DNA from: Acidobacteriota bacterium
Lineage (GTDB): Bacteria > Acidobacteriota > Vicinamibacteria > Vicinamibacterales > UBA2999
DNA length: 64,000 nucleotides
Direction of reading: 5' to 3'
NCBI GenBank assembly: GCA_030650395.1
Contig: JAUSDY010000074.1
Span: forward strand, 1 to 64,000
Shown: positions 45,662 to 56,184 of the stretch, piece after piece
Numbering within the stretch: the stretch's first letter is position 1
Layout: each line of letters opens with the position of its first letter
The notes under the pieces: model-generated
What the model saw: only the letters and a program-made list of their open reading frames with translations
What the model was told of the DNA's origin: nothing
Databases searched by the model: none
Made by a program: the position numbers and the translations under genes

Positions 45662-46144
45662 GTTTCCCTTTCACGCGGGTCTTCCTTGTCGGCCGAAGCG
45701 CCTCGCGCGAAGGCCGAAGGCCGGCCTGGACGGACCGGAAGATGCTCAGGTAACCGGTGCAGCGACAAAGGTTGCCCGCAAGTGCCGTCTTGATCTCATC
45801 GAGCGAGGCGCCCGCTTTGAGCGGCAGCGCCGCGACGATCATGCCGGGCGTGCAGATGCCGCACTGCGCGCCGCCAAGCTTGACGAACGCATCCTGCAGC
45901 GCCCGGCCCGACCGCGCGCGTGCCACCCCTTCGATGGTGACGATCGCGCATCCGTCGGCCTGTGCCGCGGGGACCAGGCACGAATCGACCGCCACGCCGT
46001 CGACCAGCACGGTGCACGCGCCGCACTCGCCCTCGCCGCACCCTTCCTTGGTGCCGGTGAGCCCGCAGTCTTCGCGCAACACGTCGAGCAGCCGCTTCAT
46101 CGGATGCACATCGAGCTTGCGCCGCTTGCCGTTGATGATGGCGA

Positions 46145-46148
<4 letters not shown>
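45645..46148 (-). CDS. 2Fe-2S subunit of the xanthine dehydrogenase-like enzyme
   Basis: This 167-residue subunit has both cluster motifs of XdhC/CoxS proteins: CGEGECGACTVLVDG with Cys upstream in GTKEGCGEG, and GICTPGMIVA ... NLCRCTGY. It relays electrons from the molybdenum site to FAD. Residues beyond about 139 (SVQAGLRPSREALRPTRKTR) are translated from a palindromic element (45672-45730) and are not part of the usual fold. The gene overlaps both neighbours (4 bp with the large subunit, 17 bp with the FAD subunit). Confidence 0.92.
45672..45730. repeat. SAEA-family palindromic element at the end of the 2Fe-2S gene
   Basis: CGCGGGTCTTCCTTGTCGG then CCGAAGCGCCTCGCGCGAAG and GCCGAAGGCCGGCC repeats the core seen at 30058-30117. 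Here it forms the C-terminal tail of one gene and reaches to the ribosome-binding side of the next. Confidence 0.75.
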
Positions 46149-48283
<2,135 letters not shown>

Positions 48284-48303
48284 CGCGGAACTCTAGCACT
48301 GGT

Positions 48304-48555
48304 TTAGCCGCCGGCCATGGATGGGACAATTTCGATGACGTCACCATCTTTGACCGGCCGTGCATCAACATTGTGCAAGAGCAGCTCGTCGTTGACGGCG
48401 AAGTTGTAGAGCGGGTCGTCGAGCTCGTGCGCGAGGCCCGGGACCAGGCGGTCGAGCGCCTTCACGAGCTGGCCCACGGTGTGGACCGACTCCCGCACGA
48501 CGAGCGTCGCACCCGAGAGCGGCTGGAGCGCGGCCGGAAAATTAACCGTTACCAT
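48304..48555 (-). CDS. MoaD/ThiS-family sulfur carrier protein
   Basis: The 83-residue beta-grasp protein MVTVNFPAALQPLSGATLVV ends in VKDGDVIEIVPSMAGG, with the terminal Gly-Gly that is activated and thiocarboxylated in molybdopterin synthesis. It lies between the AOR and the xanthine dehydrogenase large subunit, both pterin enzymes, so it probably serves molybdopterin or tungstopterin assembly for them. The ATG at 48555 was chosen, since the longer frame upstream (to 48684) only translates the hairpin repeat and the end of AOR. Confidence 0.85.
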   Translation of the reverse strand: MVTVNFPAALQPLSGATLVVRESVHTVGQLVKALDRLVPGLAHELDDPLYNFAVNDELLLHNVDARPVKDGDVIEIVPSMAGG

Positions 48556-48563
48556 ATTTGTGT

Positions 48564-48616
48564 GGGGACAAACCTTTAGGTGTTCTTGTGGGGACAAACC
48601 TTTAGGTTTGTCCAAG
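48564..48616. repeat. AAACCT hairpins between AOR and MoaD
   Basis: TGTGGGGACAAACCTTTAGG occurs twice (48561-48580 and 48588-48607). The second copy is completed by TTTGTCC to a hairpin and carries the AOR stop codon at 48602-48604. CACAA/GGGGGC flanks suggest a larger folded unit. Confidence 0.8.
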
Positions 48617-50554
48617 CGCCCCCACCAGCTGTTTCCGCCACGCTTCCTCAGGAACGCCTTCGCTCGTGAGCCGCGAGATCGCATAGAAGCGCGACAGCAA
48701 GTCGTCGAATTCCTGGCGGTCGATCTTCTCGCCTTGGTACGGCCCGGACGGGTTCGGCTCGTCGAACCATCGGTCCGGCAGCGTGTCGTCCTGGCGGCGC
48801 ACGCCCAGGCGGTGGTTGATCAATCGCTCCACGCCCATCACGTTCAGGCCGCATTGCCGGAGCTCGGCATCGCTGAACTCGAGGCCCGTGACGTTGGCAA
48901 TCTGCGTGCGGAACTCTTCGAGGCCGGGCAGCGTCGGGCTGTTGAACAGCTTGGTGGTGAAGCGGCACATCCCCACCGAATCGCCGACCGCGTAGATGTC
49001 TTCGCAGGCGCGCACGGCGCGCTCCTTGCCGGCATAACCATTCGGCTCTGCGCTGACCACGCCACCATAGAGCTCGGACTTGAAGGCAGCGTTGTCGTTG
49101 ATCCGCGCGTTGATCTCGAGCGTCGCGCGATTGCGGAGATGGTCCATGCCACGGGTGGCCACAGCCAGGCCAAGCGCAAACGCCTTCAGGATGCGCGCAT
49201 CATGCGGGTCGCTCTGGCCAAGTCCCTTCACCGCGATCAAGTACCGCAATGCTTCCCTGGGATAGTGACCCTTCTCGACCGCCTTCGTGCTGTCGGCCAA
49301 CACCGCGCCGAACCCTTCGCGCGCTGCGGTCATGAACAGCAGCGTTTCGATCGTGGCCGCATCGCCCCACTGCAGCGCGATGCCGCCCGTCTCCTTGGTC
49401 GTAATCAGGCCGCGCTGGAACAGCTCGAACGCCCACCCGAGCGCGGATCCCGTGGACGCGGTGTCGAGTCCGAGGTCGTTGCAGATGTTGTTGAGGCGAA
49501 TCACCGCTTCAACGCTGTCGATGCCGAGGTTCGGGCCGAACTTGCCGAGCGTCACATACTCGGGGCCGTCGCCCTTGTCGTACTTATCCGGCGTCGACTT
49601 GTGCAGGTCGTTGAGCGGACGACAGTTCACCGGGCACCGGAAGCACCCTTCCATCCCCGGCCGGTAGCGATCGAAATGTTCCGCGTCGAGTCCCTCCGTC
49701 CACGTCGTCTCCTGGTTATTGCGCGTGCCCATCGCGCCGAGCATGCGGCTCGGCTTGTAGAGAAACGGCGTGCCGGTCTTCGACAGCGCGTTCTTGACGA
49801 CCGAGGTCGCCAGCAGCTTTTGCGCGATGTGACGGTTGTACGGCTTGTAAGGCCGCGCGGTTGGGAACTCGTGCGTCTGGGCGAGGGTGACGATGGCCTT
49901 CAAGCCGAGCGAGCCCATCTTGGCGCCGGGGCCGCCGCGCGCGTAGACCGCCTTGGGCCCCGCCATCACGCCGCTCGTGAGCACCAGGTTCTCGCCCGCC
50001 CGCGTGATGTTGACCATCGCGAGGTTTTTCGTCCACGTGCCGCCGACCTCGCGCGCCACGGCCTCGCGCATCTCGATGTTGTCCATGCCGACGTACGGCG
50101 ACGCGTCTTCGAGCGTCACGACGCCTTCACGGATCACGATCATCGTCCACGCCGGCGCCTTGCCGTACAACACGATGTGGTCGAAGCCGTTCATCCGCAG
50201 GAACGACGGGAAATAATCGCCGGCGTTGGAATCGAGCAGCACGCCTGACTCGGGTGACCACGACGTGCAATTGCCACGGGCGGCGCTCGGCACCAGGCCG
50301 GTGAGAAGACCCGAGCCGAAAATCAGCGGGATGTCTGGATGGAGCGGCGTCAGCGACTCGTCGAGCAGCCGGTGCAGGTAGTACATGTTGGCGCCGCGGC
50401 CGGCGAGCACGGTGCGGGTGACGGCGAGCGGCGTGAATGCCGAAACGGTTTCGCGGCGCTCGAGGTCGACGAACAGCGTCGCGCCCTGGGAAGGAAACTG
50501 CGCCGCGCGCGGCATCTCCTCCAACAGCCGGGCGACGCGTTCCCGAATCCCCAT
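48602..50554 (-). CDS. Aldehyde:ferredoxin oxidoreductase family protein (tungsten/molybdenum pterin)
   Basis: The 650-residue enzyme matches the AOR family. The N-terminal domain has VDLERRETV and LAGRGANMYYLHRLL. The pterin-binding core has MAGPKAVYARGGPGAKMGSLG, the [4Fe-4S] ligands are in GCFRCPVNC (C304, C307, C311), and NICNDLGLDTASTGSALGWA follows. It oxidises aldehydes to acids and reduces ferredoxin, usually with tungsten. The C-terminal LGQT ends inside a hairpin repeat. It is the first gene of the AOR-MoaD-XDH block. Its 5' side faces the divergent gamma-glutamyltransferase over a word repeat. Confidence 0.9.
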   Translation of the reverse strand: MGIRERVARLLEEMPRAAQFPSQGATLFVDLERRETVSAFTPLAVTRTVLAGRGANMYYLHRLLDESLTPLHPDIPLIFGSGLLTGLVPSAARGNCTSWSPESGVLLDSNAGDYFPSFLRMNGFDHIVLYGKAPAWTMIVIREGVVTLEDASPYVGMDNIEMREAVAREVGGTWTKNLAMVNITRAGENLVLTSGVMAGPKAVYARGGPGAKMGSLGLKAIVTLAQTHEFPTARPYKPYNRHIAQKLLATSVVKNALSKTGTPFLYKPSRMLGAMGTRNNQETTWTEGLDAEHFDRYRPGMEGCFRCPVNCRPLNDLHKSTPDKYDKGDGPEYVTLGKFGPNLGIDSVEAVIRLNNICNDLGLDTASTGSALGWAFELFQRGLITTKETGGIALQWGDAATIETLLFMTAAREGFGAVLADSTKAVEKGHYPREALRYLIAVKGLGQSDPHDARILKAFALGLAVATRGMDHLRNRATLEINARINDNAAFKSELYGGVVSAEPNGYAGKERAVRACEDIYAVGDSVGMCRFTTKLFNSPTLPGLEEFRTQIANVTGLEFSDAELRQCGLNVMGVERLINHRLGVRRQDDTLPDRWFDEPNPSGPYQGEKIDRQEFDDLLSRFYAISRLTSEGVPEEAWRKQLVGALGQT

Positions 50555-50569
50555 GGTTACAGTATAGGG

Positions 50570-50670
50570 AAGTTAAGAGTTCAGAGTTCTGAGTTAAGAG
50601 TAGTTAAAAGTTTAGAGTAGAACGTCTGCGCTAGGTCTGTTCTTAACTCTTAACTCTGCACTCTGAACTT
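50570..50670. repeat. GTTAAGAGTTCAGAGT word repeat in a divergent promoter region
   Basis: AAGTTAAGAGTTCAGAGTTC, TGAGTTAAGAGTAG and TTAAAAGTTTAGAGTAG on the left face the inverse words TTCTTAACTCTTAACTC and TGCACTCTGAACTT on the right. This imperfect hairpin occupies most of the 126 bp between the divergent AOR and gamma-glutamyltransferase genes. Confidence 0.8.
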
Positions 50671-50680
50671 ATAATCCCGT

Positions 50681-52300
50681 ATGCAGTCTGCGTCCGGCGA
50701 TCGCCCCGCGGGCAATATCCGCGGCACCCGCTCACCTGCCGTCGGACGCCACGGCATGATTGCGACCAGCCAGACGCTGGCGTCAGCCGCGGGCCTCCAC
50801 GTTCTTCAGCATGGCGGCAATGCCATCGACGCCGGCGTCACCGCCGCCGCGGTGCTCGCGGTGATCGAGCCGAGCATGAACGGCATCGGCGGCGACCTGC
50901 TCGCGATCGTTTACGACGCGAAGACCAGGAAGATCTACGGCCTTGATTCGACCGGACGCTCCGCCTACGCCGCAACGCCGCAAGAGCTCGCCAGGCGCGG
51001 CATCACCGAGATGCCAGGCAGCGGTCCGCTTTCGGTCGATGTGCCGGGCGTGGTCGAAGGCTGGCACCAGTTGCTGTCGCGCTTCGGCACCACCCCGCTG
51101 GCCAAGGCGATCAAGCCCGCCATCGCCTACGCGCGAGGTGGCTTCCCGGTGGCCGAGCTGATGGCCAACGAGTGGCGCGACAACGCGGCGCGCCTCGCGA
51201 GCGATCCGGCGACCGCCGCCACGTTCCTGCCCGCCGGCAAAGCGATGACGCACGGCGAGATCTTCGCCAACCCGCGGCTGGCAGCAACGCTCGAGCTCAT
51301 CGCCAGGGACGGCCGCGACGCCTTCTACAAGGGATCGATTGCGCGCGCGATCGTCGCCGACATCAAGTCGCGAGACGGACTGCTCGAGTTGCGCGACTTC
51401 GCCGAGCACCAGGCCGACTGGGTCGACCCGATCGGCACCAACTATCGCGGCTACGACGTGATGGAGATGCCGCCCAGCACGCAAGGCTTCGTTGCGCTCG
51501 AGATGCTCAACATCATGGAGGGCTTCGACATCAAGGCGCTCGGCCATAACTCGGCCGACTACCTGCATGTGGTGAGCGAGGCCAAGCGCATCGCGTTCGC
51601 GGATCGCGGCGCCCACCTCGCCGATCGCGATCACATGCAACAGGGCATGCTTCAGACACTGTTGTCGAAAGACTACGCGGCTGCGCGCCGGAAAGAGATC
51701 GATCTCGCGAGGGCGTCGAAAGACTATGCGCCTGGGTTCGCCGGAAAGGATCGTGGCGACACCGTCTATCTCACCGCCGCCGACGGCGAGGGCAACGTCG
51801 TGTCGTTCATTCAGTCGCTGTTCGGCAGCTTTGGCGCCGGCTTCGTCGCCGGCGACACCGGCATCACGCTGCAAAACCGCGGCGCGGGCTTCACGCTACG
51901 GTCCGGGCATCCCAATCAGATCGGGCCGCACAAGCGTCCGCTTCATACCCTGGTGCCCGCGATGATCATGAAAGATGGCAAGCCGTGGATGTCGTTTGGC
52001 GTGATGGGCGGTGACAACCAGGCACAGGCGCACGCGCAAATGGTGGCCAACTTCGTTGACTTCGGCATGCACGTGCAGGAGGCCGGCGACGCCGCCCGCA
52101 TGCGCCACCTGGGCGATGCCCTCGCGCTCGAGAGCGGCATTGGCGCCGACGTGCGTAAAGCGCTCGAAGCAAAGGGCCACATCGTCGTCGACGGTCGAGG
52201 CGCGATGGGCGGTTATCAGGCGATCTTCATCGATCCAAAGACCGGGGTCCTGCTTGGCGGATCCGATCTCCGTAAGGACGGGCTTGCGATCGGTTGCTAG
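50681..52300 (+). CDS. ggt: Gamma-glutamyltransferase family protein
   Basis: This 539-residue Ntn-hydrolase is translated as a precursor that cuts itself before the nucleophile Thr in KDRGDTVYLTAADGEGNVVS. The N-terminal part has RHGMIATSQTLASAAGLHVL and the glutamate-binding Arg region, and the C-terminal part has LQNRGAGFTLRSGHPNQIG and GGDNQAQAHAQMV. It hydrolyses or transfers gamma-glutamyl groups, as from glutathione. No signal peptide is visible after ATG 50681, so a cytosolic location or a different start is possible. It is divergent from AOR. Confidence 0.9.
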   Translation: MQSASGDRPAGNIRGTRSPAVGRHGMIATSQTLASAAGLHVLQHGGNAIDAGVTAAAVLAVIEPSMNGIGGDLLAIVYDAKTRKIYGLDSTGRSAYAATPQELARRGITEMPGSGPLSVDVPGVVEGWHQLLSRFGTTPLAKAIKPAIAYARGGFPVAELMANEWRDNAARLASDPATAATFLPAGKAMTHGEIFANPRLAATLELIARDGRDAFYKGSIARAIVADIKSRDGLLELRDFAEHQADWVDPIGTNYRGYDVMEMPPSTQGFVALEMLNIMEGFDIKALGHNSADYLHVVSEAKRIAFADRGAHLADRDHMQQGMLQTLLSKDYAAARRKEIDLARASKDYAPGFAGKDRGDTVYLTAADGEGNVVSFIQSLFGSFGAGFVAGDTGITLQNRGAGFTLRSGHPNQIGPHKRPLHTLVPAMIMKDGKPWMSFGVMGGDNQAQAHAQMVANFVDFGMHVQEAGDAARMRHLGDALALESGIGADVRKALEAKGHIVVDGRGAMGGYQAIFIDPKTGVLLGGSDLRKDGLAIGC

Positions 52301-52390
52301 TCGGTTGAAAGTTGAAAGTTGAAACTTGAAAGTTCGAAGTTTCAGTTGAAAGTTCAGTTTTGAGTTTAAAGTTCAAGTTTAGAGGCACTG
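52301..52390. repeat. TTGAAAGTTGAAAGTTGAAA word repeat
   Basis: The words TTGAAAGTT, GAAACTT, TTCAGTTGAAAG, TTTGAGTTTAAAGTT and CAAGTTTAGAG run for 90 bp between the gamma-glutamyltransferase stop and the lipoprotein start at 52393. It covers the expected ribosome-binding region except for the last ten bases. Confidence 0.8.
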
Positions 52391-52392
52391 AA

Positions 52393-53058
52393 ATGCGATT
52401 AGTCACTAGCGCCATCGTCGTTGCCGCGTTGTTAGGGTCCGGTTGCGGAAAGTCCGCCGCTGAAAAGCAGGCCGAGCAAGCCGCCGAAGACATCAAGAAG
52501 GCGGCTGAGGCCGTCACGGAGGCGCAGCAAAAGGGCGGCGACACCGCCAAGGGGATGGCCGACATGGCGAAGGCCATGCAGGGCATGGCGGCCGCGGTCG
52601 GCGGCGGCGACGGCAAGCCGGTCGATCCGGTTTCGACCGACGCGCTGAAGGCGACCTTGCCGGAGATTTCCGGATGGGCCACGGGCGAGCCTCGCTTCGA
52701 GCGCATGACCTCGCCGATCGCCTATTCGCAGGTCGAAACCGAGTACAAGAACGGCAACTCCGAAATTGACGTGAAGGTCGTCGATACCGGGTACGCCCAG
52801 ATGCTGATCGCGCCGTGGGCGATGTTCCTGGCGTCGGGCTACAGCCGTGAAACCAACGAAGGCTACGAAAAGGCGACGAGCATCGGCGGCCACCCCGGCT
52901 TCGAGCGCTGGGAGAAGGATGCGAAGCGCGGCGAGCTGAACGTCTTTGTCGGCAAGCGCTTCCTCGTCACGGTCGAAGGCAATGACCTCGCCGACACCAA
53001 GGTGCTGCATGAGATCGCGTCGAAGATGGATTTAGCCAAGATCGCTTCGCTCAAGTAG
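52393..53058 (+). CDS. Lipoprotein of unknown function
   Basis: The 221-residue product starts MRLVTSAIVVAALLGSGCGK with a lipobox (LGSGC). A charged coiled-coil stretch follows (KQAEQAAEDIKKAAEAVTEA), then a globular domain beginning LKATLPEISGWATGEPRFER and ending LADTKVLHEIASKMDLAKIA. The globular part is of a type found in other bacterial lipoproteins, without known activity. It would be anchored in the outer or inner membrane facing the periplasm. It is the only gene between the gamma-glutamyltransferase and the convergent proline racemase. Confidence 0.75.
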   Translation: MRLVTSAIVVAALLGSGCGKSAAEKQAEQAAEDIKKAAEAVTEAQQKGGDTAKGMADMAKAMQGMAAAVGGGDGKPVDPVSTDALKATLPEISGWATGEPRFERMTSPIAYSQVETEYKNGNSEIDVKVVDTGYAQMLIAPWAMFLASGYSRETNEGYEKATSIGGHPGFERWEKDAKRGELNVFVGKRFLVTVEGNDLADTKVLHEIASKMDLAKIASLK

Positions 53059-53094
53059 GGCTTGAGGGCTTGGGGGCTTGAGGGCTAAAGCCGA
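53056..53094. repeat. GGGCTTGAGGGCTTGGGGG word repeat
   Basis: GGGCTTGAGGGCTTGGGGGC then TTGAGGGCTAAAG lies between the lipoprotein stop and the end of the convergent racemase, reaching into the last codons of the latter. Confidence 0.6.
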
Positions 53095-54101
53095 AATCCG
53101 GCTTTGAGCGGGTCGTCGCCATCGACGAGGAACGTGTGCTCGCCGGTGATCCAGGCCGAGCCTTCGATCTCCGGGACGATCGCCGGGCGATCGCCCACCT
53201 GCATCCTGTCTACCACCCTGCCGCTGAAGGTCGTGCCGACAATGCTCTCGTGCACGAACGGCACATCGTCCAACAGCAGGCCCATGTCGTTGAGCACGGC
53301 CATCACCGCCGCGGTGCCGGTGCCGCACGGCGAGCGATCGACCTCGGCATCCGCAAAAATCGTGACGTTCCGCAGGTGCGCGTCGGGCAGCAGCGCGGGC
53401 GCCGTGAAGATGGTGCCGTAGATGCCTTCGAGACCGCTGTCGATCGGATGCACGACGCGGCGCAACCGCTCCACTTCCCTCGCGATCGCCATGCCGAGCG
53501 CTCTTAGCTCGGGCAGCCGCGCCGCATCGATCGGCACGCCGGCGGCCTCGGCATCGACAATGGCGTAGAAGGCGCCGCCAAAGGCGATGTCGACGGGGAT
53601 CTTGCGTCCGCCAATGGCCACCAGCACCGAGGGTTCGAACACGAACGACGGAACGTTGCGAAATGCAACGGATTCAACGCGCATCGCATCACCTTGATAG
53701 GTCAGGCGCGCGCGGGCGGCCACCAAGCCAGCGGGCGTGTCGTAGCGCACGCCGACCGCCCCAGGCTCGGCGGTCCGCGGCCGGATCAGCTCCCGCTGCA
53801 ACGCGATCGTGGTCACGGCGATGATGCCGTGGCCGCACATCGTGCTCCAGCCCTCGTTGTGCATGAAGAGGATGCCGGCGTCGGCAGTCTTGGTCACCGG
53901 CTCGGTCAGCAACGCGCCGTACATGTCGGTATGGCCGCGCGGCTCCAGCATGATGGCGCGCCGCAGATGATCGAGCCGCTTCATCGCCCACGCGCGCTTC
54001 TCGAGCATGGTCCGCCCTTCGGGACTTGGCATGCCCTCGACGACGAGGCGCAGCGGCTCGCCCGCGGCGTGGGAATCGATGGATCGAATCTTGTGGATCA
54101 T
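53085..54101 (-). CDS. Proline racemase family protein (probable 4-hydroxyproline 2-epimerase)
   Basis: This 338-residue enzyme has both active-site cysteines of the family: STMCGHGIIAVTT and EVDRSPCGTGTAAVMAVL. A Thr at the second place would indicate the dehydratase branch, so racemase or epimerase activity is expected. DSHAAGEPLRLVVEGMP and RGHTDMYGALLTEPV are further signature stretches. It is divergent, with 59 bp, from an ornithine cyclodeaminase-family gene. The pair would fit hydroxyproline catabolism, in which epimerised hydroxyproline is oxidised and a ketimine reductase handles the pyrroline product. That pathway role is inference. Confidence 0.88.
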   Translation of the reverse strand: MIHKIRSIDSHAAGEPLRLVVEGMPSPEGRTMLEKRAWAMKRLDHLRRAIMLEPRGHTDMYGALLTEPVTKTADAGILFMHNEGWSTMCGHGIIAVTTIALQRELIRPRTAEPGAVGVRYDTPAGLVAARARLTYQGDAMRVESVAFRNVPSFVFEPSVLVAIGGRKIPVDIAFGGAFYAIVDAEAAGVPIDAARLPELRALGMAIAREVERLRRVVHPIDSGLEGIYGTIFTAPALLPDAHLRNVTIFADAEVDRSPCGTGTAAVMAVLNDMGLLLDDVPFVHESIVGTTFSGRVVDRMQVGDRPAIVPEIEGSAWITGEHTFLVDGDDPLKAGFRL

Positions 54102-54160
54102 TACAAGGAAATCCTACACTTTAGCCAACGCATTCACGCCAACACGATTCGAACAGCGTC

Positions 54161-55150
54161 ATGGCACAACACTTCCGTCTCCTGACCGAACAGCAAGTGC
54201 AATCGCTCCTCCCGATGGGCGACCTGATCGCCGCGATGGAGTCGGCCCTGGCGCGCTTTTCCGCCGGCGAAGTGCTGCAGCCGGTACGGACGGTGCTGAC
54301 CGTCGGCCCGTCGCGCGCCTACTTCGGCCTGATGCCGGCGTACGTGCCGAACCCCGGCAGCCTTGGCGCAAAGCTCGTCACCGTGTTTTCCGGCAACGCC
54401 GCCAAGCAACTGCCGTCGCACCTGGCGACCATCCTGTTGCTCGATCCGGAAACCGGCGCACTGCAAGCGCTGATGGATGGGCGCTACATCACCGAAGCGC
54501 GTACCGCCGCGGTCTCCGCGGTCTCGGCGCGCTTTCTCGCCAAGGCTGACGCGTCGACCATGGCGATCATCGGAAGCGGCGTGCAGGCCCGCAGCCACCT
54601 CGAAGCGTATTCGGAGGTTCGCGCCCTGAAGGACGTGAGAATCTGGTCGCCGCAGCCGCGCAGCCGCGAGCGGTTCGTGTCGGACATGAGCGGCCGCGTC
54701 GCCGTCCCGATTCGAGCGACCGTCACGGCTGAAGACGCGGTGCGCGGCGCAGACCTCGTCGTGCTGGCGACATCGTCCAGCACGCCTGTGCTCGCGGCGG
54801 GCTGGGTCAGCCCCGGCGCGCACGTGGTTTCGGTCGGTGCATGCCGGCCCGATCAACGTGAGATGGATCCTGAACTTACGGCGCGGGCGCGCGTGTATGT
54901 TGATTCGCGCGCTGCGGCAGTGGTGGAGTCCGGCGATGTCGTCCTGGGAATCTCGGAAGGGCGATTCACCGTATCTCATATCAAGGGCGAGCTGGGAGAG
55001 GTCGTGCTGGGACGGGTCCAGGGCAGGACCGCCGACGATCAGGTCACGATCTTCAAGTCGCTCGGCATGGCCGTCGAAGACGTCGTCGCCGCGGACCTGG
55101 TGTTCAGGCGGGCGGCCGAAACCGGTGCGGGGACGGAGCTGACATTATGA
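54161..55150 (+). CDS. Ornithine cyclodeaminase / mu-crystallin family ketimine reductase
   Basis: The 329-residue NAD(P)-binding protein has the family core TILLLDPETGALQALMDGRY with ITEARTAAVSAVSARFLA, and the Rossmann motif MAIIGSGVQARSHLEAY. Members are ornithine cyclodeaminases, alanine dehydrogenases or delta1-pyrroline-2-carboxylate reductases. Next to a hydroxyproline epimerase-like gene the last role is most likely. ATG 54161 is the natural start. The stop overlaps the next gene's start by ATGA, so both are co-translated. Confidence 0.88.
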   Translation: MAQHFRLLTEQQVQSLLPMGDLIAAMESALARFSAGEVLQPVRTVLTVGPSRAYFGLMPAYVPNPGSLGAKLVTVFSGNAAKQLPSHLATILLLDPETGALQALMDGRYITEARTAAVSAVSARFLAKADASTMAIIGSGVQARSHLEAYSEVRALKDVRIWSPQPRSRERFVSDMSGRVAVPIRATVTAEDAVRGADLVVLATSSSTPVLAAGWVSPGAHVVSVGACRPDQREMDPELTARARVYVDSRAAAVVESGDVVLGISEGRFTVSHIKGELGEVVLGRVQGRTADDQVTIFKSLGMAVEDVVAADLVFRRAAETGAGTELTL

Positions 55151-55668
55151 GCGACATGAACGAGCTGCCTCAAAAACCGAGACGGCGATGGATTCCGATC
55201 GTCCTCGGCATCGTCTTTCTCATATTCGTCCTGGGCGTCGGCGCCGTGATCTTCAGCGTGGCGTGGTTTCGACAGGCGCTCCAGGTCACGGAAACATCGG
55301 CGACCAACGCCTCGCAGCAGTTCGACGCCGTCCGCGCGAAGTTTTCCGGGCAACGTCCGCTGCTGGAAATGCACGACGGCGAGCCCGCCTACGTCGCCGA
55401 GCGGGAAAATGAGCCGCGCTCCACCGTTCAGCTCACCACGTTGCACTTGATGGCATGGGATGAGGATGAGGAGCAACTCGTGAGATTCGCGCTGCCGTTC
55501 TGGCTCTTGCGAATGAAGTCGGGCCCGATCGGGTTCAGCTCGTACGCGTCCGGCATCGATCGCGTCAGCATCCGCCCGGAAGACATCGAGCGTCACGGGC
55601 CGGGTCTGATCCTCGACGTGACCGACGATCGCCGCGGACGAGGGCGCGTTCTAATCTGGGCGGAGTAA
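55147..55668 (+). CDS. Single-pass membrane protein of unknown function
   Basis: This 173-residue protein has a basic N-terminus (LPQKPRRRWIP), one membrane helix at about 16-40 (IVLGIVFLIFVLGVGAVIFS) and an extracytoplasmic domain. That domain contains VQLTTLHLMAWDEDEEQLVR, FALPFWLLRMKSG and GPGLILDVTDDRRGRGRVLI. The arrangement suggests a small periplasmic beta domain tethered to the membrane. No family is recognised. It overlaps the cyclodeaminase gene by 4 bp and may simply be translationally coupled to it. Confidence 0.75.
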   Translation: MSDMNELPQKPRRRWIPIVLGIVFLIFVLGVGAVIFSVAWFRQALQVTETSATNASQQFDAVRAKFSGQRPLLEMHDGEPAYVAERENEPRSTVQLTTLHLMAWDEDEEQLVRFALPFWLLRMKSGPIGFSSYASGIDRVSIRPEDIERHGPGLILDVTDDRRGRGRVLIWAE

Positions 55669-55695
55669 TTCCAGGAAGGCCCGAGGGGTAGCGCC

Positions 55696-55884
55696 CTACG
55701 GCAGGCTCCCTTCTTTCTTGAAGGCCGCGATGTCAGCCGCCGCGACCTTCACCACCACGGGCTTCGGGTTGGATCCGCCCTTCGAATCCTTCTCAGGATC
55801 CACGCCTCGAGCGCCGCCTGATGCCGTGACCTGCGCCTGTTTCTTTTCGCCGCCGCCGCTCGGCAGCATCTTGCTCGGCATCAC
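55696..55884 (-). CDS. Possible small protein (62 aa)
   Basis: A frame from GTG 55884 encodes MMPSKMLPSGGGEKKQAQVT, then ASGGARGVDPEKDSKGGSNP and KPVVVKVAAADIAAFKKEGS. The last part, with its Val-Lys-Val and a short acidic helix, looks like a genuine C-terminus. No ribosome-binding site precedes the start, and the N-terminal half is low complexity. It may be a decayed gene end. No family is recognised. Confidence 0.35.
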   Translation of the reverse strand: MMPSKMLPSGGGEKKQAQVTASGGARGVDPEKDSKGGSNPKPVVVKVAAADIAAFKKEGSLP

Positions 55885-55966
55885 GGGCTTGCTTTATATA
55901 ACAAAGGTCTTTATCATTACAAATCGACGCCTCTTGGCGGCGGGTCAACCTCTGAAAGGAGACCTC

Positions 55967-56101
55967 ATGAAATCCTCTGTCACGAACTTAGTCATGGCTC
56001 TTGGCATCGTCGCCATCGGCGTAGCGATTGGCGCCGCCGGCATCTACATCGGGGACACCGATGACGCGCCCGGCGCCGCGCTAATAGGCATCCTGCTGTG
56101 A
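55967..56101 (+). CDS. Small membrane protein with likely -1 frame break near its end
   Basis: ATG 55967 follows AAAGGAGACCTC, a strong ribosome-binding site. The 44-residue product MKSSVTNLVMALGIVAIGVA then IGAAGIYIGDTDDAPGAALI and GILL has one membrane helix and stops at TGA 56099-56101. In the -1 frame the sequence continues VIGAVALGVRTARRTT to TAG at 56146-56148. That would complete a second membrane helix and a basic tail, giving about 60 residues. A lost base, a sequencing error or programmed frameshift at CTGCTGTGA are all possible. Two-helix small membrane proteins of this kind have no known role. Confidence 0.6.
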   Translation: MKSSVTNLVMALGIVAIGVAIGAAGIYIGDTDDAPGAALIGILL

Positions 56102-56184
56102 TCGGCGCGGTGGCGCTCGGCGTGAGGACCGCGCGGCGCACGACATAGCGCCCATAGTCTCTGGCACGAGAGTGGAGACTAATG

